In this document: piece by piece, positions 13,627 to 20,917 of the stretch
Numbering within the stretch: position 1 is the first letter of the stretch
How the letters are laid out: each line of letters starts with the position of its first letter
Source of the DNA: Bacteroidia bacterium
Lineage (GTDB): Bacteria; Bacteroidota; Bacteroidia; Bacteroidales; Azobacteroidaceae
Reading direction: 5' to 3'
NCBI GenBank assembly: GCA_025996895.1
Contig: BNTW01000050.1
Coordinates: 1-20,917 of the forward strand
Length of the DNA stretch: 20,917 nucleotides
Made by a program: the position numbers and the translations under genes
Notes under the pieces: generated by a model
The model's database searches: none
What the model was told of the DNA's origin: nothing
The model's input: the letters and a program-made list of their open reading frames with translations, nothing else

Positions 13627-14670
13627 TCATGGATTTACGGTTACATTTATGTCTTTTTGCGGATTTTTCGGATCGTCCGAAAAAATAGAGATAACAGCTT
13701 GATTATCAACTGTTTTTAATTTTTGAACAGGATAAGTAACTTTCACTTCCACGATTTCCCTCGATTTAACGACAAACACTGATTTGGAAAACGTAATGTC
13801 CGGCGTTGAGGTCTGAATTGCTTTCACGTGTAAATCGGATTTTCCCGAATTGGCGACTTTCAATACTTGCGTATTTACCTTTTTGCTAAAAACTAACGGT
13901 TGCGCATTGACATTGATTTTTCCGGCATTCTTTTTCTGGTCGGCCGTCAGATTATCGTAATTATCCTGAATATCCGCCTTATACGAAATGCCAATCGGTG
14001 CATCGGCCGTCAACGTGAAAGAGCCGCCCACTTTTCCGTATTTCTTGATTAACGGGGCGTTGAGCGTAAATTCCAGATTTCCGGCTTTTTGCGGAGGAAT
14101 ATTTCCGGTTACAGTAATATAAGGAGGCAAACCCACCGGCGACGGCGTAAAAGCCGTTCCGCTCTGATTGTATGCTTCGATGGTTATTTTTTTAGTTCCG
14201 TCGGGCGTTACATTGCCAAAATCCAAATCGGGCGTTCGTTTGTAGAGCAAATTTCCCTGACGAACAGGATAGGTTGTTTCGGGATTGGCGTCGGGGCGAT
14301 TGACTTCCCCCTTAATATATAAGGTGTAAGGCGCGGGTGAAGCATTGGTCGTAACGGTAATCGACTTATTGAAACGTCCGGGGCGTCCCTGCGGATTGTA
14401 GGTTGCCGTAATTTTCCCGGTTTTTCCCGGCTCAATAGGCGACTGTGTCCAACTGGGCGTCGTACAACCGCACGAAGCCTTTACATTGCTGATAACCAGC
14501 GGCTCGTTTCCTTCGTTGGTCACTATAAAATCGAACGAAACTTTACCGCCTTTTTCTTCAATCACTCCGAAATCGTGGGTTGTTTCGTTAAAACTTATTT
14601 TAAACCCCTGCGCCTGAAGCGTCGTCAGGCTCATTATCAAGCTAAAAATAAAAAAAATATTTTTTTTCAT
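13627..14670 (-). CDS. DUF1573-domain secreted protein
   Basis: 347 residues. Signal peptide about 1-20 (IFFIFSLIMSLTTLQA, then Q). The DUF1573 domain spans about 25-122: FNETTHDFGVIEEKGGKVSFDFIVTNEGN type start, ISNVKASCGCTTP with Cys67 and Cys69, PGKTGKITATYNPQGRPGRFNKSITV. The remaining two-thirds is beta-rich with an Ig-like pattern and a second partial copy (DLDFGNVTPDGTKKITIEAYNQSG). The family is abundant in Bacteroidota as exported proteins of unknown function. It is transcribed from the promoter at 14687-14717 and heads a two-gene unit with meaB; a functional link between them is not evident. Confidence 0.85.
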   Translation of the reverse strand: MKKNIFFIFSLIMSLTTLQAQGFKISFNETTHDFGVIEEKGGKVSFDFIVTNEGNEPLVISNVKASCGCTTPSWTQSPIEPGKTGKITATYNPQGRPGRFNKSITVTTNASPAPYTLYIKGEVNRPDANPETTYPVRQGNLLYKRTPDLDFGNVTPDGTKKITIEAYNQSGTAFTPSPVGLPPYITVTGNIPPQKAGNLEFTLNAPLIKKYGKVGGSFTLTADAPIGISYKADIQDNYDNLTADQKKNAGKINVNAQPLVFSKKVNTQVLKVANSGKSDLHVKAIQTSTPDITFSKSVFVVKSREIVEVKVTYPVQKLKTVDNQAVISIFSDDPKNPQKDINVTVNP

Positions 14671-14686
14671 CGTTCATTAAGTTGCG

Positions 14687-14717
14687 CAAAAGTAAGAACA
14701 AATTGCGGAATACACAA
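14687..14717 (-). promoter_or_regulatory. Promoter of DUF1573-meaB unit
   Basis: On the minus strand TACTTTTG (14694-14687) matches TAnnTTTG, and TTG (14717-14715) lies exactly 20 nt upstream. The ATG is 17 nt downstream of the box. Confidence 0.7.
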
Positions 14718-14731
14718 GCACCTTTAAGAAA

Positions 14732-14968
14732 TTATTTTTTAATCCTATATCCTCCCGTTTTTAAAGAGCCTGTATATTCTATTAGATTATTATCTTTTAA
14801 GATTTTCAAATAACGGTCGATAGTGGCACACTCTGGAGGATATTGAAGGGAAAATGGATAAGACCACAGGACTACTTGTTCCAATAATGGAAGATCTTGG
14901 ACATTTAACTTTAAAACAACAATCCCCGAATTTCGCTGAAATTCAGGGATTTGCTTCGTCTTTTTCAA
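14732..14968 (-). pseudogene. Remnant of a winged-helix C-terminus downstream of tmRNA
   Basis: The open frame spans 78 codons. Only its last part resembles a protein: ATIDRYLKILKDNNLIEYTGSLKTGGYRIKK looks like the recognition helix and wing of the wHTH found at the C-terminus of RecG-like/AlbA_2 ATP-binding or Fic-type proteins. The first 15-20 codons (KQIPEFQRNSG) are the tmRNA terminator hairpin read as protein, so that start is not credible. No promoter or full-length domain is present. I read it as a decayed fragment; a small genuine wHTH protein is the less likely alternative. Confidence 0.4.
14912..14951 (-). terminator. Intrinsic terminator of tmRNA
   Basis: Arms AATCCCCGAATTTC (14921-14934) and GAAATTCAGGGATT (14938-14951) form a 14-bp stem with one G-U-type mismatch and a 3-nt loop. 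On the minus strand it is followed by GTTGTTTT. It lies 36 nt past the tmRNA 3' end. Confidence 0.8.
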
Positions 14969-14986
14969 ACCTTTCGATTCTCAATT

Positions 14987-15386
14987 GGGTGGACCTGGAG
15001 GGATTCGAACCCTCGTCCAAACGGGGAAATCATCTGCTTTCTACATGCTTATCTTTGCCTTCATTTTCGTTTCAATACAAGACCAAAGCCACCAATATTG
15101 AACTTATTCCCTTTATTTCATTTGAAATCCGGGACGTATTTCAAACTATCTCCGATATTGCCGCACCACCTGTTCGGATTGCTTCGAAGCCACAGCTTCC
15201 GGGTGATGTCTCGTTCCAACTCCTTGAGAAGGAATAAAGCTTAGGATCTACTATACTTCAATCAAGCAGCGAGAGCGTAAGTATTTTCGCCAGTTAATTT
15301 TTTATCATTCGAGATTAAAGTGCCGAACAACGACGCACTGCATGCTTACAAACCATCTCTGCCCGCTGTCAAAACCGGTCAAGCCC
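14987..15386 (-). ncRNA. ssrA: Transfer-messenger RNA (tmRNA)
   Basis: About 400 nt, rescuing stalled ribosomes by trans-translation with SmpB. The 5' end GGGCTTG (15386-15380) pairs with the 3' acceptor strand CAGGTCC (14997-14991), allowing G-U pairs. It is followed by A then CC. The third base is C not A, so the terminal CCA appears incompletely encoded. The T-arm GAGGGTTCGAATCCCTC lies just before the acceptor strand. The tag frame runs from GGC at 15291 to TGA at 15262: GENTYALAA-stop, a close relative of the Bacteroides-type GETNYALAA. Transcribed from the box at 15404-15411 and ended by the hairpin at 14921-14951. Open frames across it on the plus strand are meaningless. Confidence 0.93.
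15262..15291 (-). other. tmRNA tag-peptide reading frame
   Basis: GGC GAA AAT ACT TAC GCT CTC GCT GCT TGA on the minus strand encodes GENTYALAA. The ALAA end is the usual proteolysis signal for ClpXP-type proteases. Confidence 0.88.
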
Positions 15387-15403
15387 ATGATTTAAAAGTG
15401 CTG

Positions 15404-15411
15404 CAAAGGTA
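15404..15411 (-). promoter_or_regulatory. tmRNA promoter -7 box
   Basis: TACCTTTG on the minus strand matches TAnnTTTG, 17 nt upstream of the tmRNA 5' end. It is one arm of a perfect inverted repeat with the CotH box. No TTG at -33 was found. Confidence 0.6.
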
Positions 15412-15433
15412 CAACTATTTTATGAAAAAACTG

Positions 15434-15441
15434 TACCTTTG
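15434..15441 (+). promoter_or_regulatory. CotH-gene promoter -7 box
   Basis: TACCTTTG on the plus strand ends 15 nt before ATG at 15457. The TTG of this box could be misread as a start codon at 15439, which is why the later ATG is chosen. Confidence 0.6.
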
Positions 15442-15456
15442 TACAAAATTTTGCTC

Positions 15457-17436
15457 ATGAACATAAAAAAAATATTTTTTCTTTTCGGTGTAAATTTATT
15501 GAATATCCTTTTTTTGGCTGCCCAAACCCCGGCGAAAATAGAGCCGGAGCATATTATCGGTACAGCGATAAGTGTTGATTATGACAATAATAGCACGGCT
15601 TCTACCACTGTGAATACGAAAGAAAACGTTTTCGACGACGATTTGAATACTTATTTTGCGTCTTACGATCGCTCAAATACATGGGTGGGATTAGATTTGC
15701 AGCAAAAATACGTGATTACGAAAGTGGCTTATTGTCCCCGATCGAGTTGGCCCCAACGCTTGACCTTGGGCGTTTTTGAAGGTGCGAACAGTCCCGATTT
15801 TGGCGATGCTGTTCCGATTTACATGATTACCGAGCAGCCTGCGGAAAACCGGATGACTGAGCAGGCGGTCAATAATTCGCGCGGATTTCGTTATGTGCGC
15901 TATGTCGGCCCGCACGATATGCGTTGTAATATTGCCGAACTTGCCTTTTATGGTTATCCGGGTGAGGGCGACGATTCCAAACTTCACCAGTTGACTAATC
16001 TTCCCGATGTGATTATTCATACGGTTGATGCGCAAAATATTACTTCAAAGAAGGATTATGTGAAAGGCATTGTGAGTTTTATTTCCGAAGCCGGTGCGGT
16101 TTTTTATTCCGACAGCTTGGATATTCGCGGGAGAGGCAATGCAAGCTGGGGATTTGAAAAAAAGCCGTATCGTATCAAATTGGCTCAAAAAACCAAATTA
16201 TTGGGCAACCCGGCGAATGCGCGAAATTGGACACTGATTAATAATTGGGGAGATAAAACGTTGATGCGCAACTTGTTGGCTTTCGATATTAGTGAGCGTC
16301 TTGAAATGGCTTACACGCCCGCCGGACAACCGGTGAATGTTTTCCTGAACGGCGAATTTAAGGGTTGTTATCAGTTGTGCGACCATATCGACGTCCGCAA
16401 ACACCGCGTAGATATAACGGAAATGGAGACAAACGACATTTCAGACGAAAATTTGACCGGTGGCTATCTGGTTGAAATTGATGCTTATGCCGACGGAGAA
16501 GCCAATTGGTTTCGTTCTAATCGCAATACGCCGGTAACTGTCAAGTCGCCGGATTCGGAAGCAATCGTTTCCGAACAAAACAATTACATCAAAAATTATT
16601 TTAATCAGTGGGAAGCGTCGATTTGGGCAAGCAATTTCTCATCGGCCAATGGTTTCCGCAAATACATGGATACGAAATCGTTTGTCCGCCACTTTTTGGT
16701 CGGGGAATTGAGCGGAAACACCGACACTTATTGGAGTGTGTATATGTACAAACAACGGGGCGACGACTTGTTCTATTTTGGGCCGGTGTGGGATTTCGAT
16801 TTGGCTTTTGAAAACGACAACCGTACCTATCCGGTGTGTGGGGCAAATGGCACGAGCGATTGGATTTTCAAGCGGGGAAGTTGTGCCGGCGATGTCCGCA
16901 GTTTGGTCAACCGGTTGTTGTCGGATACGCAATTAATGCAGGAAATCCGCGATACATGGGCCTATTATCGCGATAAAAATATTATTAGTGAAACCCAATT
17001 ATTGGAAGTAGTTGATGGTTATGCCGACGAAATCGACGCTTCGCAAAAGTTGAATTTCATGCGGTGGAATATTCTGAATCAGCGTGTTCATCAAAACAAC
17101 AAGCCTGCCGGAAGTTATGCCGGCGAAGTGGAGGTGGTACGAAAATACATCAAAGACCGCTTGGCTTGGTTTGACAAAAAACTCAATTATATTCCCGGTG
17201 TGGCGATTGATGAAATTAATTTAACGTCTGTTCGAATCGGCACTTCCGAGCAGTCTATTCGGATAACCGGCCTAACGGAAACCGTTTTTGTGGAAATTTT
17301 CAACCCGGTGGGTAAAGTTGTTTATCGGAAAAATATCAATAACGATACGGTCGTTTCATTGGCCAAAGGCGTATATATTGTTCGTGTTTCATTGGAAAAC
17401 AGGGCAATACGGACGATAAAGTGTGTTGTTTCGTAA
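15457..17436 (+). CDS. Secreted CotH-kinase-family protein with T9SS sorting domain
   Basis: 659 residues from ATG at 15457. Signal peptide about 1-22 (FFLFGVNLLNILFLAAQ). Residues about 45-166 form a discoidin/F5-8C-like carbohydrate-binding module (NVFDDDLNTYFASYDRSNTWVGLDL ... RYVRYVGP ... IAELAFYGY). A CotH kinase domain follows at about 180-585: DIRGRGNASW (222-231), KKPYRIKL, NWTLINNWGDKTLMRN, ELSGNTDTYWSVYMYK and the metal-binding GPVWDFDLAFEND (442-454). The last about 75 residues are a T9SS type A C-terminal domain (VEIFNPVGKVVYRKNI ... LAKGVYIVRV). CotH kinases phosphorylate secreted or spore-coat proteins; the substrate here is unknown. Surface location via T9SS is well supported. 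Convergent with the HAD gene. Confidence 0.88.
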   Translation: MNIKKIFFLFGVNLLNILFLAAQTPAKIEPEHIIGTAISVDYDNNSTASTTVNTKENVFDDDLNTYFASYDRSNTWVGLDLQQKYVITKVAYCPRSSWPQRLTLGVFEGANSPDFGDAVPIYMITEQPAENRMTEQAVNNSRGFRYVRYVGPHDMRCNIAELAFYGYPGEGDDSKLHQLTNLPDVIIHTVDAQNITSKKDYVKGIVSFISEAGAVFYSDSLDIRGRGNASWGFEKKPYRIKLAQKTKLLGNPANARNWTLINNWGDKTLMRNLLAFDISERLEMAYTPAGQPVNVFLNGEFKGCYQLCDHIDVRKHRVDITEMETNDISDENLTGGYLVEIDAYADGEANWFRSNRNTPVTVKSPDSEAIVSEQNNYIKNYFNQWEASIWASNFSSANGFRKYMDTKSFVRHFLVGELSGNTDTYWSVYMYKQRGDDLFYFGPVWDFDLAFENDNRTYPVCGANGTSDWIFKRGSCAGDVRSLVNRLLSDTQLMQEIRDTWAYYRDKNIISETQLLEVVDGYADEIDASQKLNFMRWNILNQRVHQNNKPAGSYAGEVEVVRKYIKDRLAWFDKKLNYIPGVAIDEINLTSVRIGTSEQSIRITGLTETVFVEIFNPVGKVVYRKNINNDTVVSLAKGVYIVRVSLENRAIRTIKCVVS

Positions 17437-17461
17437 TATGAAGCTCGGCTTGTGCAACACA

Positions 17462-18148
17462 CTAATTTCTATTATTTCCTTGAAATAAAGGTATTAAATT
17501 GTTTGCCAATGCCGTCATGGACGGGTAGAGCGCATTTGCTCCGGCTTCCCACAAAATTTTGTCGGGCAAGGGGCCTGTATTGACAGCAACAGTATAAATT
17601 CCCGCAGCGCGGGCGGATTCAATGCCTAAGGGTGCATTTTCGACGACAATAGCTTCATCGGGTTGAAGATTGCCCTTTTTCAAGCCCATGAGGTAAGGCT
17701 CAGGGTGTGGCTTCCCTTGCGTAACATCGAAAGCCGTAACCATTAAGTCTTTATCGAAATAGCCCGCGAAATCTTTGTGCAGTTTGTCGAACAAAAATTG
17801 CTGTCCCGATCCGGTAACGATAATTCGCATTAAGCCCAATTCTTTTACCTTTTTCAGTACTTCCAAACTGCCGGGCATAGGAATGGATTCGGCATTTTCC
17901 AATTCCAAAAAACGCTGGGATTTGCGGGCATAGAGCATTTGTTTTTCTTCTTCGGTTGCCTCTCGTCCGAACGCACGCCGGAAAAGGATGTCGATTGTCG
18001 AATGACCGGTACGCCCTTCAAACAGATAAAAATCTTCCAACGTGGAAGGTGCCCCAATGGACGACATTGTTTCGTGCCACGCGCGAACATGGCTCGGCAT
18101 GGAGTCGTACAGGACGCCGTCCATATCAAATAAAACTGCTTTTATCAT
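17462..18148 (-). CDS. HAD-superfamily hydrolase, beta-phosphoglucomutase-like
   Basis: 228 residues. HAD motif I DMDGVLYDS (8-16) with nucleophile D8 and acid D10, helical cap at about 15-85, motif II TGSG (112-115), motif III K146 in GKPHPEPY, and motif IV VENAPLGIESARAAG (169-183) with E170 followed by N instead of the more usual D. The family includes beta-phosphoglucomutases and sugar-phosphate phosphatases; which one cannot be decided. It is the last gene of the lysS-gpsA-pgi-HAD run. Its ATG overlaps the pgi stop by one base (TAATG), so it should be co-translated with glucose-6-phosphate isomerase. This hints at a role in hexose-phosphate metabolism. Confidence 0.88.
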   Translation of the reverse strand: MIKAVLFDMDGVLYDSMPSHVRAWHETMSSIGAPSTLEDFYLFEGRTGHSTIDILFRRAFGREATEEEKQMLYARKSQRFLELENAESIPMPGSLEVLKKVKELGLMRIIVTGSGQQFLFDKLHKDFAGYFDKDLMVTAFDVTQGKPHPEPYLMGLKKGNLQPDEAIVVENAPLGIESARAAGIYTVAVNTGPLPDKILWEAGANALYPSMTALANNLIPLFQGNNRN

Positions 18149-19443
18149 TAATATCCGGGTTTGTCCAGCAATTTAAACATGTTTTTCTTGTAGGCCTCCA
18201 CGCCCGGCTGGTCGAACGGATTGACGTCTAACAGGTAGGCACTGATACCGCAGGCCCGCTCGAAGAAATAAAGCAATTGTCCCAGATAGTATTCATTCAA
18301 TTCGGGCAGTTCGATTTTGATGTTGGGAACACCGCCGGCCACGTGCGCCATCTGCGTACCCAATTCTGCCATCTTATTGACATAATCGACCCGTTTTCCG
18401 GCCAGATAGTTCAGTCCGTCAAGATCTTCGGTGTCGTGAGGCACTTCGACCGTATATTTTGGATGGGCAACGGAAATCACCGTTTCAAAAATACTGCGTT
18501 CGCCTTCCTGAATCCACTGTCCCATGGAATGTAAATCGGTGGTGAAATCGACTGAAGCGGGGAAAATTCCTTTGTGTTCTTTGCCTTCACTTTCGCCGTA
18601 GAGTTGTTTCCACCATTCGGCAACATAATGCAACTTTGGGTTGAAATTGGCCAAAATCTCAATTTTTTTGCCTTTTTGATACAGTAAATTGCGGACAACG
18701 GCATAAATTGCAGCCGGATTATGCTCAAAATCGACGGTTGTTCCAATCGCTTTTTCCATCGAAACCGCACCGGCGACTAATTGTTTGATGTCGATTCCGG
18801 CAACGGCAATCGGCAACAGTCCGACCGGCGTCAAAACCGAAAACCGTCCGCCGACATTGTCAGGAATGACGAATGTTTTATAGCCTTCTTTGTCGGACAA
18901 GGTGCGCAAGGCCCCGCGTTTCTCGTCGGTGATCGCCACAATCCGGCTTTTTGCTTCGACTTTTCCGATGGCTTCCTCTAATTGTTTTTTCAGGATACGA
19001 AAAGCCAAAGCCGGTTCGGTGGTTGTTCCCGATTTGGAAATATTGATAATGCCGAAAAGTTTCCCGGCCAAAAATTCCGACAATTCGTGCAAATAATCTT
19101 CGCCAATGTTGTGACCGGCATAAACGACTACCGGTTTTTTCGTGTCGAATGTACCGGAAATGGCATCAATTACCGCTTTCGCGCCTAAATAACTTCCGCC
19201 GATACCAATCACGACGACGACTTCACATTTGGAACGAAGACTGTCGGCCGTTTGTTGTATGTCATTAATTATCAACTCGTTGATGGACGATGGAAGATGC
19301 AGCCAGCCGAGAAAATCGTTGCCTTTTCCTTGACCGTTTTCCAACAAAACATTGGCTTCCTGTGCCGCCTTTGCCTGCGAAAAAATCTGTTCTTTTGTAA
19401 TCGTTCCTAATGCCTTTTCAATTTCTAATGCAATTGTTTTCAT
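18148..19443 (-). CDS. pgi: Glucose-6-phosphate isomerase
   Basis: 431 residues, the short form also found in Firmicutes and other Bacteroidota. It interconverts glucose 6-phosphate and fructose 6-phosphate in the cytoplasm. Phosphosugar-binding SIS elements [15 protein letters not shown] (76-90) and [15 protein letters not shown] (134-148), then [12 protein letters not shown] (197-208) and the active-site region [21 protein letters not shown] (277-297, with E284/E286), then the C-terminal [20 protein letters not shown] with the catalytic-lysine motif. It lies 38 nt downstream of gpsA and overlaps the HAD gene by one base. Confidence 0.96.
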   Translation of the reverse strand: MKTIALEIEKALGTITKEQIFSQAKAAQEANVLLENGQGKGNDFLGWLHLPSSINELIINDIQQTADSLRSKCEVVVVIGIGGSYLGAKAVIDAISGTFDTKKPVVVYAGHNIGEDYLHELSEFLAGKLFGIINISKSGTTTEPALAFRILKKQLEEAIGKVEAKSRIVAITDEKRGALRTLSDKEGYKTFVIPDNVGGRFSVLTPVGLLPIAVAGIDIKQLVAGAVSMEKAIGTTVDFEHNPAAIYAVVRNLLYQKGKKIEILANFNPKLHYVAEWWKQLYGESEGKEHKGIFPASVDFTTDLHSMGQWIQEGERSIFETVISVAHPKYTVEVPHDTEDLDGLNYLAGKRVDYVNKMAELGTQMAHVAGGVPNIKIELPELNEYYLGQLLYFFERACGISAYLLDVNPFDQPGVEAYKKNMFKLLDKPGY

Positions 19444-19481
19444 TTGTGTTTGTTTAAATTTACCGTAATGACAGGAATTAA

Positions 19482-20477
19482 TTATTTAAAAGCATCTGTC
19501 AGTTTCCGTATGGCCGGAACAGCCGATTTGCGTTCGTATAAAATAGAATAGACTGTGTCCAATACAGGCATATCCACCTGATAATCGTTGTTGATTTCTT
19601 TGATACACTTGGTTCCGAAATATCCTTCGGCAATCATTTCCATTTCTAACTGCGCGGTCTTGACGGAATAACCTTTGCCGATCATTGTCCCGAAAATCCG
19701 GTTGCGGCTGAAGCGCGAATAGGCCGTTACCAGCAGGTCGCCCAGATAGGACGAGCCGCAAATGTTCCGGTCTATCGGGCTGACTGCCTTGATAAAACGT
19801 TCCATTTCCATAATCGCGTTGGAAATGAAAATCGCTTGAAAATTGTCGCCGTATTTCAATCCGTGGCAGATACCCGAAACAATAGCATAAACGTTTTTCA
19901 ACACCGAAGCGTATTCAATTCCCCGCACGTCGTTGCTGGTTGAAGTTTTTACGAAATGTGTATTAAAGATATCGGCCAGTGTTTGCGCCCGTTCTTCATC
20001 GGTGCAACCGATGGTGAGATACGACAATCTTTCCAACGCGACTTCTTCCGCATGGCAGGGGCCGCCCAAAACGGCCACATTGTTTTGCGGAACGTCATAA
20101 AACTTGTTGAAATAATCTGAAACCAGCATATTTTCGTCAGGCACGATACCTTTGATGGCCGAAATAATCATTTTATCTTTCAACGGCACATGCAGTTTCT
20201 GCAAATGCTGTTTGACAAACGGCGAGGGTATCGCCAAAATCAGCGTATCGCAGTTTTCGACCACATCATTAATATTGTCGTAAAATTGAATACGATCTAC
20301 ATCAAATTTCACGCTCGTCAGGTAAGAGGGATTGCTTTTAAACTTTTTAAATTCCTCTATTTGTTCGGGACGGCGCATATACCAACTAAAATCGGTCTGA
20401 TTGATGGAAACTATTTTGGCAATAGCGGTAGCCCAGCTTCCGCCACCCATAATGGCTATTTTTCCCGGTATATTCAT
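19482..20477 (-). CDS. gpsA: Glycerol-3-phosphate dehydrogenase [NAD(P)+]
   Basis: 331 residues, standard length. It reduces dihydroxyacetone phosphate to sn-glycerol 3-phosphate for phospholipid synthesis. N-terminal Rossmann motif [14 protein letters not shown] (7-20), AIKG with K109, GGPCHAEEV (138-146), catalytic K194 in [16 protein letters not shown] (246-251) and SRNRIFG (257-263). Starts 10 nt after the lysS stop, ends 38 nt before pgi; all three are on one strand and almost certainly co-transcribed. Confidence 0.96.
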   Translation of the reverse strand: MNIPGKIAIMGGGSWATAIAKIVSINQTDFSWYMRRPEQIEEFKKFKSNPSYLTSVKFDVDRIQFYDNINDVVENCDTLILAIPSPFVKQHLQKLHVPLKDKMIISAIKGIVPDENMLVSDYFNKFYDVPQNNVAVLGGPCHAEEVALERLSYLTIGCTDEERAQTLADIFNTHFVKTSTSNDVRGIEYASVLKNVYAIVSGICHGLKYGDNFQAIFISNAIMEMERFIKAVSPIDRNICGSSYLGDLLVTAYSRFSRNRIFGTMIGKGYSVKTAQLEMEMIAEGYFGTKCIKEINNDYQVDMPVLDTVYSILYERKSAVPAIRKLTDAFK

Positions 20478-20487
20478 GACAATCTGT

Positions 20488-20917
<430 letters not shown>

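Noticed and set aside
14854..15244. Plus-strand open frames over the tmRNA gene
   Set aside because: They read the antisense of ssrA; WVDLEGFEPSSKRG is a familiar false protein from tmRNA/tRNA 3' ends.
15439..15456. TTG start six codons before the CotH ATG
   Set aside because: The TTG is part of the promoter -7 box TACCTTTG.

Overview
The window looks like a chromosomal segment of a Bacteroidales-type Bacteroidota. Supporting signs are four promoters whose -7 box fits the Bacteroidota consensus TAnnTTTG (two with TTG exactly 20 nt upstream), a CotH protein ending in a type IX secretion (T9SS) sorting domain, a lysS-gpsA-pgi gene order, a DUF1573 protein, the absence of strong Shine-Dalgarno sites, and a tmRNA tag GENTYALAA.

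Left edge (1-2351): a large secreted repeat protein on the minus strand, broken twice. An in-frame TAG at 1068-1070 splits it. At about 120-142 it runs head-on into a paralogous fragment encoded on the plus strand. This is an inversion or a chimeric join.

2352-2807 has no gene and is packed with short repeats and a terminator. 2808-9370 is one minus-strand efflux operon: TolC-like outer-membrane channel, HlyD-like lipoprotein adaptor, ABC ATPase 1, a DUF559 endonuclease, ABC ATPase 2, and two ABC-2 permeases (the YbhGFSR/YhiI-YhiH-YhhJ arrangement). The two ATPases carry complementary defects and probably form an asymmetric heterodimer. The operon is saturated with three repeat types: degenerate heptamer tandem arrays, a GC-rich palindrome, and a 29-31 bp palindromic element. 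All three sit at gene ends or in frame inside genes. The DUF559 gene lies exactly between two inverted copies of the GC-rich palindrome.

9499-10310, divergent from the operon, holds a DUF6922 gene overlapping an AbiEii-type nucleotidyltransferase gene that lacks the segment with its first catalytic aspartates. A GH3 glycosidase lipoprotein follows (10328-12499). On the minus strand come a MeaB/ArgK GTPase and an overlapping DUF1573 gene sharing one promoter, then a decayed wHTH remnant and the tmRNA gene with its terminator. A perfectly symmetric divergent promoter separates the tmRNA gene from the plus-strand CotH gene (15457-17436).

Right edge (17462-20917): a minus-strand housekeeping operon, lysS (partial), gpsA, pgi and a HAD phosphatase/mutase. 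I saw none of the repeat families right of about 8.7 kb.

Most unusual: the concentration of three repeat families that build start codons, stop codons, a signal peptide and loop insertions in a single operon, and the nuclease gene bracketed by one of those families.
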